A stretch of 64,000 nt of DNA from an uncultured Clostridia bacterium (lineage in GTDB: Bacteria > Bacillota > Clostridia > Oscillospirales > Acutalibacteraceae), in assembly GCA_945863885.1 (NCBI GenBank), contig CAMAZY010000008.1, positions 21,646 to 85,645 on the forward strand, in the 5' to 3' direction. Below are positions 41,440-50,523 of the stretch, in pieces. The notes beneath the pieces were generated by a model that saw nothing but the letters and a program-made list of their open reading frames with translations, ran no database searches and had not been told where the DNA came from. The position numbers and the translations under genes were made by a program. Numbering within the stretch: the first letter of the stretch is position 1; every line of letters begins with the position of its first letter.

Positions 41440-42483
41440 TTATACCTCTCTTTCGACCGCTGTCTGACCTCGTCTGAGCTGTCCGCACGAAGCGTTGATA
41501 TCGCTTCCGAGCGTCCTTCTGACGGTAGCGGTTATACCTTTCTTTTCAAGAATCGCAATAAAGGACTTCATCCGCTTATCGCTGCTTCTTTTATAGTCTC
41601 TTTCCTTAACGGAATTGACGGGAATCAGATTCACATGACAGAGCATACCGGCAAGCCGACAAGCAAGCTCTTTTGCACATTCGTCGCTGTCGTTTACTCC
41701 GTCTATCATGGCATATTCAAATGAAATTCTTCTTGACGTGGCTTTCGCATAGCTTTTACAGGCACGCAAAAGCTCATCGATTCCCCATTTGTTGTTGACC
41801 GGCATTGTCCGGCTGCGGATTTCGTCATTCGGCGCATGGAGAGAAACAGACAAAGTCAGCTGAAGCTTTTTTTCTTTCAGCCGATTGATTCCGCTGACAA
41901 CACCGCAGGTGGAAAGCGAAATATTCCGCATACTCAGATTCATACCTTTTTCGTCGGTAACAAGGCGTAAAAACCGCATAACATTGTCAAAATTATCAAG
42001 CGGCTCTCCGACGCCCATCATCACGACATGGGATATCCTGATACCAAGGTCAGCGGCGCTTTTATAGACCTGTGACAAGATTTCGCTTGCCGTCAGGTTC
42101 CTGACAAATCCGGCAATACCCGAAGCGCAGAACTTACAGCCCATCTTACAGCCGACCTGACTGGAAACGCAGATCGTGTATCCGTATTTGTACTGCATAA
42201 CGACCGATTCAATCAGTTCACCGTCATGAAGCCGGTACAAATACTTAACTGTATCATCATACACTGAACAAAGCTTTTTTTCAATAGTACAATCATAAAT
42301 CTTAAAAAAATTTTTCAATTTTCGACGCAAATCTTTCGAAATGTCCGTCATTTCGTCGAAAGAAGAAACACGTTTGTCATGAAGCCAGGAAAAAATCTGC
42401 TTAGCAACAAAGCGCTTCTCCCCCAACCGCTCAATTTCTTCGGTCAGTTCTTCGAGCGTCATGGATTTGATGTCCTCAGGCAT
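41440..42483 (-). CDS. rlmN: 23S rRNA (adenine2503-C2)/tRNA methyltransferase RlmN
   Basis: The 347-residue radical SAM enzyme adds a methyl group to C2 of A2503 in 23S rRNA and A37 in some tRNAs. The cluster motif is CKMGCKFCASG, preceded by VCVSSQVG; GVGEPLDNFDNV and SLHAPNDEIR are family marks, and the C-terminal CGQLRRG supplies the second catalytic Cys (usually in GxxCGQL). GAGAGG sits ten bases before ATG 42483, one base after the rsmB stop. It is part of the conserved rsmB-rlmN-stp-prkC order. Confidence 0.96.
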   Translation of the reverse strand: MPEDIKSMTLEELTEEIERLGEKRFVAKQIFSWLHDKRVSSFDEMTDISKDLRRKLKNFFKIYDCTIEKKLCSVYDDTVKYLYRLHDGELIESVVMQYKYGYTICVSSQVGCKMGCKFCASGIAGFVRNLTASEILSQVYKSAADLGIRISHVVMMGVGEPLDNFDNVMRFLRLVTDEKGMNLSMRNISLSTCGVVSGINRLKEKKLQLTLSVSLHAPNDEIRSRTMPVNNKWGIDELLRACKSYAKATSRRISFEYAMIDGVNDSDECAKELACRLAGMLCHVNLIPVNSVKERDYKRSSDKRMKSFIAILEKKGITATVRRTLGSDINASCGQLRRGQTAVEREV

Positions 42484-42484
42484 T

Positions 42485-43771
42485 TTATCGGATCCTCTCA
42501 AGAACGGCAATAAAAAAGCCGTCTGAATTATTTTTATGCGGCATCAGTGTTCTCATAGAATCGCCGTCAGCAAACGCATAAGCTGAATTTTCATTTAAAA
42601 AGCGGCTGACCACATTCTCATTCTCATCTTTATTGAGCGTACACGTCGAATAAACAAGTCTGCCGCCGATTTTAAGATACCTTGAAGCGGTTTTCAGAAT
42701 CTGAAGCTGAATATCCGGTAAGTCCCGGAGACTTTCTTCGCTTTTATATTTAATTTCCGGCTTGCGTCTGATTATGCCAAGCCCCGAGCACGGCACATCG
42801 CAAAGAATACGGTCGGCTTCGGGCAGGTTCGGATTAAACAAAGCCGCATCGCCTGTTCCGGCTTTGATACAGGTAAGGCCCAGCCGTTCGGCACCTTTTG
42901 CAATAAGGCCGACCCTCTTTTCATAAATATCAAACGCCAGAACCGTTCCCGAATTTTCCATAAGCTCCGCCGCCGTAAAGGCTTTGCCGCCCGGTGCGGA
43001 GCAGACATCAAACACAGTCTGACCCGACAAGGGATTTAAGGTCTTTACGCAAAGCTGTGAAGCTGTGTCCTGAACGTGAAACAGACCGTCCCGAAAGCTT
43101 TGCAGGTTTTCAATATCTCCGAAATTTTTCAAAATCAGAGAATCGGACGTGTAACCGTCAAAAACACTGACGCCCTCTTCTATGAGCCTGGCTTTCAGCG
43201 TGTCACAGTCGGTTTTCACGGTGTTGACACGGATAACGGTATCGACCGGACCTGTCGAAGCGTCAAGCAGTGCTTCGGTATCGGAAAGCCCGTATTCGTT
43301 TATCCATTTTCGGCAAAGCCACAACGGACACGAATACTTTACGCTTATGTACTCAGCAGAACCCTCCTCGGGAAGAACAAGACCGTTTTTGGCACATTTA
43401 CGCAAAACAGCGTTGACAAGTGACGACGCATACGAACAGCCGCAGCTTTTGGCAAGCTCCACACTTTCATTGACGCCGGCGCTGTCCGGAATCTTATCCA
43501 TGAAGAATATCTGATAAGCACCGAGCCGTAAAACCGCAAGAACCTGCGGCTTAAGCTTTTTGAGGGGCTTATCGAGATACAGCGCAAGCTGATAATCAAT
43601 CGTCAGCCTGCGCTCGGTTACGCCGTATACCAAAGCGGAAACAAAAGCTTTGTCCCTTGCATCAAGGCCGCTCGACGGCAAATACGCATCCAATGTCAGA
43701 TTGGAATATGCATGATCTTTTTCAATTTTTAAAAGGATATCAAAGGCAAGCCGCCTCGGATTTTGCGTCAT
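42485..43771 (-). CDS. rsmB: 16S rRNA (cytosine967-C5) methyltransferase RsmB
   Basis: The 428-residue enzyme has an N-terminal NusB-like helical domain (RRLAFDILLKIEKDHAYSNL) and a C-terminal SAM-dependent m5C domain. SAM motif I is VCSAPGGKAFTAAELM, the PC motif is CDVPCSGLGIIRRKPEI with the catalytic-site Cys, and YSTCTLNKDENE holds the nucleophilic Cys. AAAGGTG precedes the ATG. It sits between yugP and rlmN, where Bacillus has fmt directly upstream. Confidence 0.95.
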   Translation of the reverse strand: MTQNPRRLAFDILLKIEKDHAYSNLTLDAYLPSSGLDARDKAFVSALVYGVTERRLTIDYQLALYLDKPLKKLKPQVLAVLRLGAYQIFFMDKIPDSAGVNESVELAKSCGCSYASSLVNAVLRKCAKNGLVLPEEGSAEYISVKYSCPLWLCRKWINEYGLSDTEALLDASTGPVDTVIRVNTVKTDCDTLKARLIEEGVSVFDGYTSDSLILKNFGDIENLQSFRDGLFHVQDTASQLCVKTLNPLSGQTVFDVCSAPGGKAFTAAELMENSGTVLAFDIYEKRVGLIAKGAERLGLTCIKAGTGDAALFNPNLPEADRILCDVPCSGLGIIRRKPEIKYKSEESLRDLPDIQLQILKTASRYLKIGGRLVYSTCTLNKDENENVVSRFLNENSAYAFADGDSMRTLMPHKNNSDGFFIAVLERIR

Positions 43772-43785
43772 ATCGTTTTCACCTT

Positions 43786-44478
43786 TCAGTCCCGTCTTGA
43801 ATTAAAGCGAAGAATCAGCCGCAAAAGGGACATAATAGAAACAAGAAGAGATGCCACATAGGTCATTGCGGCGGCGGCAAGCATCTTTTTGGCTCCTCTT
43901 TGCTCTTCGGCATCAAGAAGCCCCGTTTCATCGATGACTTTTATCGCCCTTGAAGAAGCATTGAATTCAATCGGAAGCGTTACAAGCTGAAACAGCACCA
44001 CGAACGCAAAAAGCAGAATACCGATATTGACAAGGATGCTGAAGCCTAAGAAAAAGCCGATAATCGCAAGATAGATACCGGCCGATGACCCGATATTCGC
44101 CACCGGCAATATCGCATTGCGGATTTTTATCGGCGCATAATTCTGTGCATGCTGAGCCGCATGGCCGGCTTCATGGCAGGCAACACCGACAGCGGCAATT
44201 GAGGAGCCGGAGTATACACCCGAAGAAAGCCGTATGACATTCGCTCTCGGGTCGTAATGGTCGGTAAGCTTGCCCGAGACCTGTTCAATGCGGACATTGT
44301 AAATGCCGTAAAAGGCAAGCACCTTTTGCGCCGCCGCAGCACCCGTAAGTCCCCGGCTGTTCAAAATATTGGAATAACGCTTGTATGTTCCTTTGACGCC
44401 GATTTGTGCAATAACCGACAAAATCAAAGCCGGCACAACAAGAATGATATAGTAATAATCAGGCCAATAAGCAAACAT
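43786..44478 (-). CDS. yugP: YugP-family zinc metallopeptidase
   Basis: The 230-residue membrane protein has an N-terminal helix (YYYIILVVPALILSVIAQ), a zinc-binding ACHEAGHAAQHA motif (about residues 107-118), and several helices in the second half (GIYLAIIGFFLGFSILVNIG and others). It matches the YugP/DUF neutral zinc metallopeptidase family, whose substrates are unknown. AAAGGAG precedes ATG 44478. Its position between fmt and rsmB breaks the Bacillus order fmt-rsmB, so it is an insertion into the block and likely co-transcribed. Confidence 0.9.
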   Translation of the reverse strand: MFAYWPDYYYIILVVPALILSVIAQIGVKGTYKRYSNILNSRGLTGAAAAQKVLAFYGIYNVRIEQVSGKLTDHYDPRANVIRLSSGVYSGSSIAAVGVACHEAGHAAQHAQNYAPIKIRNAILPVANIGSSAGIYLAIIGFFLGFSILVNIGILLFAFVVLFQLVTLPIEFNASSRAIKVIDETGLLDAEEQRGAKKMLAAAAMTYVASLLVSIMSLLRLILRFNSRRD

Positions 44479-44503
44479 AACAAAACTCCTTTGTTTTATT
44501 CAA

Positions 44504-45436
44504 TCAGTTTCCGAGAAGTGTACCTTTTTCGATTTTACATCCGTTAAGAAAATCGCCTGCGTTCATGCGCTTTTTACCCTCAAGCTGAACGGTAAGAAGC
44601 TCAAGGCATTGATTATCCCCACAGCATACAATAAGTCTTGAATCGCTTTCGACAACTTCTCCCGGCTTATTATGCCCTTTTTTGTCGGAAAGAGACGAAG
44701 CGTGAAGCTTTAAAATTTTCCCGTTCAAGGTGGTACTGGCACCCGGCCAGCTGTACAAACCCCGGATTTTATTATGAATATTCAAAGCGGTGTCGTTCCA
44801 GTCAACGGCGGAAAGCTGTTTGGATAAAAGCCCGACACAGGTGGCTTTGCTTTCGTCTTGTTGAATCGGGTGAAGCTCACCTTTTTCAATCAGATCAATC
44901 GTTTCAAGAAGAACTTCGGCACCCAAGGGAGCAAGCTTTTCATACATCAGCTCAGTTGTATCGTTTATGTCAATCGGAATTTTTTTGACGAGAAGTATAT
45001 CGCCCGTATCAAGACCCTCGTCCATTTGCATACTTGTAACGCCGGTTTCTTCATCGCCGTTGATAACCGCCCAATGAATCGGCGAAGCCCCTCTGTACTT
45101 CGGAAGAATCGAAGCGTGAATATTGATACAGCCGTATTTCGGGAAAGCAAGAAAATCGGGCGGTAATATTTTTCCGTAAGCCACAACGACCACAAGGTCA
45201 GGCTGAATTTCTTTCAGCAATTCAACACCGGCACCGTTTCTCAACGTCTTCGGCTGAAAAATCCGGTATCCGTGCTTCAGCGCTTCCACTTTAACGTCCG
45301 GCATTTTCAGCTCCTGCTTGCGTCCGACCGGCTTATCCGGCTGGCAAAATACACCGACAACCTCGTGCCTGGATTCACTTAAGGCTTTCAGGCAGTCAAC
45401 GGAAAAGTCAGGAGTTCCCATAAAAGCAATTTTCAT
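44504..45436 (-). CDS. fmt: Methionyl-tRNA formyltransferase
   Basis: The 310-residue enzyme formylates initiator Met-tRNA using 10-formyl-THF. Visible: MKIAFMGTPDFSVDCLKAL, QPDKPVGRKQEL, the active-site NIHASILPKYRGASPI with conserved Asn/His, and the MDEGLDTGDILL Asp motif; a C-terminal OB domain begins near 205. Its start codon directly abuts the def stop, so the pair def-fmt is coupled, which is functional: formyl added by Fmt is removed by Def. Confidence 0.97.
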   Translation of the reverse strand: MKIAFMGTPDFSVDCLKALSESRHEVVGVFCQPDKPVGRKQELKMPDVKVEALKHGYRIFQPKTLRNGAGVELLKEIQPDLVVVVAYGKILPPDFLAFPKYGCINIHASILPKYRGASPIHWAVINGDEETGVTSMQMDEGLDTGDILLVKKIPIDINDTTELMYEKLAPLGAEVLLETIDLIEKGELHPIQQDESKATCVGLLSKQLSAVDWNDTALNIHNKIRGLYSWPGASTTLNGKILKLHASSLSDKKGHNKPGEVVESDSRLIVCCGDNQCLELLTVQLEGKKRMNAGDFLNGCKIEKGTLLGN

Positions 45437-45937
45437 TTATACACCGCGCCTTTCTTCCTGTAAGCGTCTGATTTCGTCCTCGGTCAGCATTTTTGTTACA
45501 AAATCGGTAAACACATGGCCGTCAAGGTGGTCAAGCTCATGACAAAAGCACCTTGCCCGTAAGCCTTCACCCTTGAAAAGGCACCATTTGCCGTTTCTGT
45601 CCTGGGCTTTTACGGTGACAACATTCGGTCTTTTGACAAGACCCCATTCGCCCGGAAGAGACAGACAGCCCTCTTCGGCTTCGTTCGTTTCTTCGGAAAC
45701 TTCAACGATTTCGGGATTGACAAGCTCCATTAAGCCCTTCCCGTCGTCAATATCAACGATGACAACCCGCCGTAAAATACCGACCTGTACGGCGGCAAGC
45801 CCGGCGCCGTCGGCTTTCTTCAACGTATCCTTCATATCATCTAAAAGCTGCCAAAGCTTCTTGTCAAAATTTTCGACTTTCCGGCTCGTCTTTCTCAAAA
45901 CGGGATCCTCAACGGTAACAATATTTCTGATAGCCAT
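45437..45937 (-). CDS. def: Peptide deformylase
   Basis: The 166-residue Fe/Zn hydrolase removes formyl from nascent N-termini. The three motifs are GAGLAAVQVGIL, EGCLSLPGEWG and the metal site CHELDHLDGHVFTD. ATG 45937 has AGGAGG seven bases upstream; it lies 13 bases after the priA stop. The 5' extension of the open frame is the shadow of priA. It has the length of a type I-like enzyme with short C-terminus. Confidence 0.97.
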   Translation of the reverse strand: MAIRNIVTVEDPVLRKTSRKVENFDKKLWQLLDDMKDTLKKADGAGLAAVQVGILRRVVIVDIDDGKGLMELVNPEIVEVSEETNEAEEGCLSLPGEWGLVKRPNVVTVKAQDRNGKWCLFKGEGLRARCFCHELDHLDGHVFTDFVTKMLTEDEIRRLQEERRGV

Positions 45938-45950
45938 ACTTTGCCTCCTG

Positions 45951-48407
45951 TTATACCAATCTTTCGGGATTGATGTCAGCCGCAAAACTGACATCGGAAA
46001 AAACAGAGCATTTTGCACATTCGATCAGCAGTTTTGAAATCAGCTGTCTGAAAAATGCACTGTTTTTACACTTTATTATTATTCTATATCGATACTTATT
46101 ATTTACCTTAGAAATTCTCGGCGGCGTCGGCGGAAAAACAATCAGCTTCAGTTCACTGTATTCTCCGTCGGCATATTTTCTCAGCCTTTCAAGGAAGGTA
46201 TTTGCGCCGAGATAGGCTTTTTCTTCCTTTTCACTTGTCGCCGTGACAGCACAGATATCACAGAACGGCGGATAGATCAGCGCCTTCCGGATTTCGATTT
46301 CATCTTGATAAAACGCCTCGTAATCCTGTGTTTTAGCAAGCCTTATGACGTTATTTTCGGGCGTCTCGGTCTGAATCAATGCGACTCCCCGGCTCTTTCC
46401 CCGTCCGGAGCGTCCGACCACCTGCGTCAGTAAGTCAAAAGTCAGTTCCTCACTTCGAAAGTCGTCGTTATGCAATTGCTGATCGGCATTGATGACACCG
46501 ACCAAGGTTACGTTTTCAAAATTAAGCCCCTTAGCGACCATCTGTGTCCCGAGCATGATATCATATTCACCGTTTCCGAAATCGGAAAGATTTTTTTCAA
46601 ATGCCTGCCGGGAAGAAGCGGAATCGGTATCCATGCGAAGCACTCTTGCCGTAGGAAACAGCGATTTCAATTCCTCTTCAATCCGCTGTGTTCCGTAGCC
46701 GGAGTAGCGGACGCTGTTTTTTCCGCAGACGGGACAATGAGTTGAAAACTCTCTCGAATATCCGCAATAGTGGCACATCAGACGGTCGTTTGCCGAATGA
46801 TAGGTCATGGAGATACTGCACGACGGACAAGTCACAACGTTTGAACAGTGATCGCATACCACAAACGTATTGTAACCTCTTCGGTTAATCAGAAGAATTG
46901 ACTGTTTCTTTGTGTCAAGATTATTCTGAATCAGGCCAATCAGTTCACGGCTGAGCGAATGCTTATTACCCGCCGACCGTTCCGCTTTCATGTCAACAAT
47001 CGAAACGTCGGGCAGAACGGCCGTTCCGTAGCGCTTCGTCAGCTTATGAAGCCGATACCGCCCCGATAACGCACAGCTGAACGTTTCAACGCTCGGCGTC
47101 GCCGACGACAAAAGCAAAAGGGCGTTATGCCGTGCCGCTCTGAATTTTGCGACGTCTCTTGCATGATAACGGGGCGAGGACTCGGATTTATAGGTGTGTT
47201 CCTGTTCTTCGTCCATAACGATCAGACCAATATTTTCGAACGGAGCAAAAACCGCGGAACGGGTTCCGACGACGATTTTTGCCTTTCCGGTTTTGATTCT
47301 TCGGTATTCGTCCTTACGTTCTCCCATAGAAAGCGCGCTGTGAAAAACGGCAACCGTATCGTGGAATCTTGCTTTAAAAACTGCCATCAGCTGCGGCGTC
47401 AGCGAGATTTCGGGAACCATGACAATAACCTGCCGTCCGTCGGCGATCACGTCTTCGATAAGCTTAAGAAAAACCGAAGTCTTTCCGCTTCCCGTAATTC
47501 CGTAAAGAAGCGACACGCCGGCGCCTTTCCGGTATTCACTCAGCAGATTACAGTAAGCGTCCTGCTGCTGATTCGTCAGAACGATTTTTCCGCTGTTGTT
47601 TTCTGCTTCGAGAACCGACTTCGGAATCCGGAATCGTTCGGCATCGAACACCCGGACGATGCCTTTAGATGCAAGCGTCGTCACGACAGCGGCCGTAACA
47701 CCCGTGAAATAGCAGACTTCTTTTACACTTGCCGAGCCGACGTCCCGAAGAACACGCACAACGCTTTTCTGCTTTTCGCTGAGAGAGTCAAAAATATCTT
47801 CCAACTCCCCTTCGCCGATATTCAGGCAGGCGGTTTTTACCGAGATGTTTCCGATTCTTTCGTCGGCCTCATAATTTCTGACAACGGCTCCGGCCGATAC
47901 AAGACGGTCCAGAACAGCGTCGTTCTTATCCAATCCGCAGGCCGTCAGAATCTCTTTCTTTTTCAGATAAGAAGCCGTTTCAAGCATATATTCATAAACC
48001 TGTGCTTCTTTTTCTGAAAGCTTTTGACGGTCGAAACCGTCCCGGACCGCCACATAAGTGACGTTCATTTTCATATTCAGTCCGGCAGGAATCTGAACCT
48101 TTGCCGCTTCGTAATAAGTGCAAAAATACCGTTTTTTTAAAAAAACGGCAATACTGATCATCTCTTCGCTCAATATCGGTTCATTATCGAGCAGTTTTAA
48201 AACCGGCTTATATCGTTTCCCTTTTTCAGGCGCAGCAAAGTCAAAGACAAAACCCTGTCTCTGCGTCTTCCCTTTCGAAAAATTCACCTGAACGCGGGAA
48301 CCGACTTTAATGCGATCCCGCAGTTCGTCCGGAACCGTATATCCGTATAAAATATCAAAATGATATGCAACATTTTCAACCGCAACAAGCGCCAGAATCG
48401 GTTCCAT
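45951..48407 (-). CDS. priA: Primosomal protein N' (PriA helicase)
   Basis: The 818-residue helicase restarts stalled replication forks. An N-terminal 3'BD/winged-helix part is followed by helicase motifs: Walker A LYGITGSGKTSVF, GTRSAVFAPF, DEEQEH, LSSATPS, and the zinc knuckles CDHCSNVVTCPSC and CHYCGY...HCPVC in the second half, then GTQMVAKGLNF and VVGRSGRGKSRG. Length is slightly longer than E. coli PriA (732) and normal for Firmicutes. In Bacillus coaBC precedes priA; here rpoZ lies 27 bp upstream instead and coaBC is absent. Confidence 0.96.
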   Translation of the reverse strand: MEPILALVAVENVAYHFDILYGYTVPDELRDRIKVGSRVQVNFSKGKTQRQGFVFDFAAPEKGKRYKPVLKLLDNEPILSEEMISIAVFLKKRYFCTYYEAAKVQIPAGLNMKMNVTYVAVRDGFDRQKLSEKEAQVYEYMLETASYLKKKEILTACGLDKNDAVLDRLVSAGAVVRNYEADERIGNISVKTACLNIGEGELEDIFDSLSEKQKSVVRVLRDVGSASVKEVCYFTGVTAAVVTTLASKGIVRVFDAERFRIPKSVLEAENNSGKIVLTNQQQDAYCNLLSEYRKGAGVSLLYGITGSGKTSVFLKLIEDVIADGRQVIVMVPEISLTPQLMAVFKARFHDTVAVFHSALSMGERKDEYRRIKTGKAKIVVGTRSAVFAPFENIGLIVMDEEQEHTYKSESSPRYHARDVAKFRAARHNALLLLSSATPSVETFSCALSGRYRLHKLTKRYGTAVLPDVSIVDMKAERSAGNKHSLSRELIGLIQNNLDTKKQSILLINRRGYNTFVVCDHCSNVVTCPSCSISMTYHSANDRLMCHYCGYSREFSTHCPVCGKNSVRYSGYGTQRIEEELKSLFPTARVLRMDTDSASSRQAFEKNLSDFGNGEYDIMLGTQMVAKGLNFENVTLVGVINADQQLHNDDFRSEELTFDLLTQVVGRSGRGKSRGVALIQTETPENNVIRLAKTQDYEAFYQDEIEIRKALIYPPFCDICAVTATSEKEEKAYLGANTFLERLRKYADGEYSELKLIVFPPTPPRISKVNNKYRYRIIIKCKNSAFFRQLISKLLIECAKCSVFSDVSFAADINPERLV

Positions 48408-48434
48408 ATCATTTCACTTTCCTTTCAGTTTTAA

Positions 48435-48644
48435 TCAGATATTCCGAATCTCTTCAGGCTCCACGATTTCAAGCTCGCCGTCAAGAAATTCGTCGAGTGC
48501 AAAGGTTACGGGCTTTTCCGTTCCGCACTTCTCTTTCAGTTCCTTATCTTCGGCTACTTCTCTTGCACGCTTTGCAACAGCGGTAACAAGAGAGTAACGG
48601 CTGGTGTGATCTTTTAATAAATCTCTTAAATCGGGATTAAACAT
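48435..48644 (-). CDS. rpoZ: RNA polymerase omega subunit
   Basis: The 69-residue protein reads [20 protein letters not shown] and TAVAKRAREVAED, the omega signature, and ends with an acidic tail (GELEIVEPEEIRNI). Omega assists assembly of the beta' subunit. The ATG lies inside the last codons of gmk (8-bp overlap) with GAGG nine bases upstream, so gmk and rpoZ are translationally coupled, as in other Firmicutes where the order remA-gmk-rpoZ is kept. Confidence 0.92.
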   Translation of the reverse strand: MFNPDLRDLLKDHTSRYSLVTAVAKRAREVAEDKELKEKCGTEKPVTFALDEFLDGELEIVEPEEIRNI

Positions 48645-49248
48645 GGCTGAGTACCTCACTTATTATTTCATTTATATTTTTATTCTTATCCGTCTGACCT
48701 TTCACGATTGCGATCAACGCATCAACCGCGTCGTCAAGATCATCGTTGATTACGATATAGTCGTATTCACACGCACGCATGATTTCGCTTTCGGCGATTC
48801 CGAGTCTCTTTTTTATGGCGTCATCGTCCTCGGTGCCGCGCTTGCGAAGCCGTCTTTCAAGTTCATTCATGGACGGCGGTATGATAAAGACCTTAACCGC
48901 TTCGGGCATCAGTTTTTTAATAGAAGCGCCGCCCTGAACCTCAATGTTCAAGAAGACGGTTTCGCCGTTATTGATGCGCTCTTTAATCGGAAGAGCCGGG
49001 GTTCCGTAATAGTTGGAGCCGTATTTTGCGTATTCCAGCATATCGCCGTTTTCGATATGCTTCAAAAACTGTTCTTCGGATACGAAATAATAATCGACCC
49101 CGTCCGTTTCATTGCCTCTTATACTTCGGGTCGTCATCGAAACGGAAAGAAATGCCTTTTCTCCCAAACGGTCAATCGCTTTACTGATAACCGTATCCTT
49201 ACCGCTTCCGGAGGGACCCGAAACGACAATCAGCTGTCCTTTACTCAT
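48637..49248 (-). CDS. gmk: Guanylate kinase
   Basis: The 203-residue enzyme phosphorylates GMP to GDP. Motifs: P-loop [13 protein letters not shown], the GMP-binding [19 protein letters not shown], and [12 protein letters not shown]. The lid contains [14 protein letters not shown] 49248 follows GAGG by nine bases inside the remA end (8-bp overlap); a longer open frame upstream is the remA shadow. It is inhibited by (p)ppGpp in Firmicutes, which cannot be judged here. Confidence 0.96.
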   Translation of the reverse strand: MSKGQLIVVSGPSGSGKDTVISKAIDRLGEKAFLSVSMTTRSIRGNETDGVDYYFVSEEQFLKHIENGDMLEYAKYGSNYYGTPALPIKERINNGETVFLNIEVQGGASIKKLMPEAVKVFIIPPSMNELERRLRKRGTEDDDAIKKRLGIAESEIMRACEYDYIVINDDLDDAVDALIAIVKGQTDKNKNINEIISEVLSHV

Positions 49249-49513
49249 CTTCATCTTCCTCTGCGTAGATTTCACTGCTGTCTCCATTGAGACGGTTGGC
49301 GACGGTTTCGGACTGAAGATACGAAAGAATGACGTGATCGCTGTCCGTGATGATAACGGCACGGGTACGTCTTCCCTGCGTCGCATCAATCAGTGTACCC
49401 TTTTCCCGACATTCCTGAATCAGACGCTTTATCGGCGCCGAATCGGGATTGACAACGGCAATCAGTCTTGATGCATTGATCATGTTTCCGAAACCGATAT
49501 TGATCAGCTTCAT
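49241..49513 (-). CDS. remA: DUF370/RemA-family DNA-binding protein
   Basis: The 90-residue protein begins [20 protein letters not shown], a near-invariant RemA family start, and contains [30 protein letters not shown]. In Bacillus RemA is a DNA-binding activator of biofilm matrix and osmoprotection genes and forms rings. The acidic tail ([10 protein letters not shown]) is variable. Start 49513 has AGGTG seven bases upstream; an in-frame GTG three codons earlier overlaps that site. The position between yicC and gmk is the conserved one. Confidence 0.94.
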   Translation of the reverse strand: MKLINIGFGNMINASRLIAVVNPDSAPIKRLIQECREKGTLIDATQGRRTRAVIITDSDHVILSYLQSETVANRLNGDSSEIYAEEDEDE

Positions 49514-49525
49514 TTTTATCACCTG

Positions 49526-50404
49526 TTATTCAATATTCTGAACCTGTTCCCTGATTTTTTCCACCTCGGCCTTGATGTCGATCACACGCTTGGCGATTTC
49601 AACGTCCTGCGCCTTCGAGCCGATCGTATTGGCCTCCCGGTTAAACTCCTGAACAAGGAAATCCATTTTTCTGCCGACGGCTTTGTCACTTTCCAAAAAT
49701 TCTTTCATCTGTGAAATATGACTGCGAAGCCGGACGGTTTCTTCGGCCACGGCGATCTTATCGGCGTAAACAGCCGCTTCAAGCAAAATCCGCTGTTCGT
49801 CAATCTGAGCCGTGTCAAGAACGGTTTTCATTCTTTCAAGAAGCTTTTCGTTGTATTCCTTGACCGTTTCGGGTGAACGCTGTTCGATAAACGCAACGTT
49901 ATCGAGAATCAGGTCACAGCGGGAAAGAATATCGTCACGAAGCTTTTCGCCCTCTTTTTCCCGCATGGCTATAAAAGCGGAAACCGCCTCGTCAAGAACG
50001 GTTTTTACACTTTGCCAGACCGCTTCTTCATCAGCCTCAGCCTTTCTGACCGAAAAGATATCGGAATACTTCGCAACGGAAGAAACCGTAATATCATCGG
50101 CAAGGCCGTAGGTTTCGGAAAGCTGTTTCAGCGCATCGATGTATCCTTTTGCAAGAGAATGATTGATTTCAACCGTACAGTCCGATTCGCCGAGTGCTTC
50201 AATCATAACAAAGCACTCGACCTTGCCTCTTGAAATCATCGACTGAATATAGGATTTGCATTTTTCTTCAAGAAAGCCGTACAGTCTCGGCACTCTTGCG
50301 GAAAACTCAAGGAATCTGTGATTGACGCTTTTTAATTCCACACAAATATTAAAATCTCCGACAGTTTGCGTCGCTCTGCCGTAGCCTGTCATACTTCTGA
50401 TCAT
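49526..50404 (-). CDS. yicC: YicC family endoribonuclease
   Basis: The 292-residue protein opens with MIRSMTGYGRAT and has ELKSVNHRFLEFSARVPR, the YicC family N-terminus, and the C-terminal DUF1732 segment KMDFLVQEFNREANTIGSKA. YicC members have been shown to be RNA endonucleases in other bacteria. GGAGG lies eight bases before the ATG, and a perfect-consensus promoter 40-70 bp upstream drives it. It is the first gene of the long block ending at spoVM. Confidence 0.94.
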   Translation of the reverse strand: MIRSMTGYGRATQTVGDFNICVELKSVNHRFLEFSARVPRLYGFLEEKCKSYIQSMISRGKVECFVMIEALGESDCTVEINHSLAKGYIDALKQLSETYGLADDITVSSVAKYSDIFSVRKAEADEEAVWQSVKTVLDEAVSAFIAMREKEGEKLRDDILSRCDLILDNVAFIEQRSPETVKEYNEKLLERMKTVLDTAQIDEQRILLEAAVYADKIAVAEETVRLRSHISQMKEFLESDKAVGRKMDFLVQEFNREANTIGSKAQDVEIAKRVIDIKAEVEKIREQVQNIE

Positions 50405-50446
50405 GAATAAAGCCTCCGGAATCGGATATATGTCCGTAATAGAGTA

Positions 50447-50475
50447 ATTATATATCTTTTTGTATGTTTTGTCAA
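50447..50475 (-). promoter_or_regulatory. Perfect-consensus promoter of the yicC-to-spoVM block
   Basis: On the minus strand TTGACA (50475-50470), 17 bp, TATAAT (50452-50447), matching all twelve consensus positions. The yicC start is 43 bp downstream of the -10. Confidence 0.92.
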
Positions 50476-50523
50476 ATATCAGGCAAGTATTTTGACGAAA
50501 TCAACAACATAAAGCTTGTCCGA

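Noticed and set aside
47127..48017. 296-codon plus-strand frame inside priA
   Set aside because: It is antisense to conserved PriA helicase and N-terminal segments and has the Phe/Arg/Asn-rich composition typical of a shadow frame.
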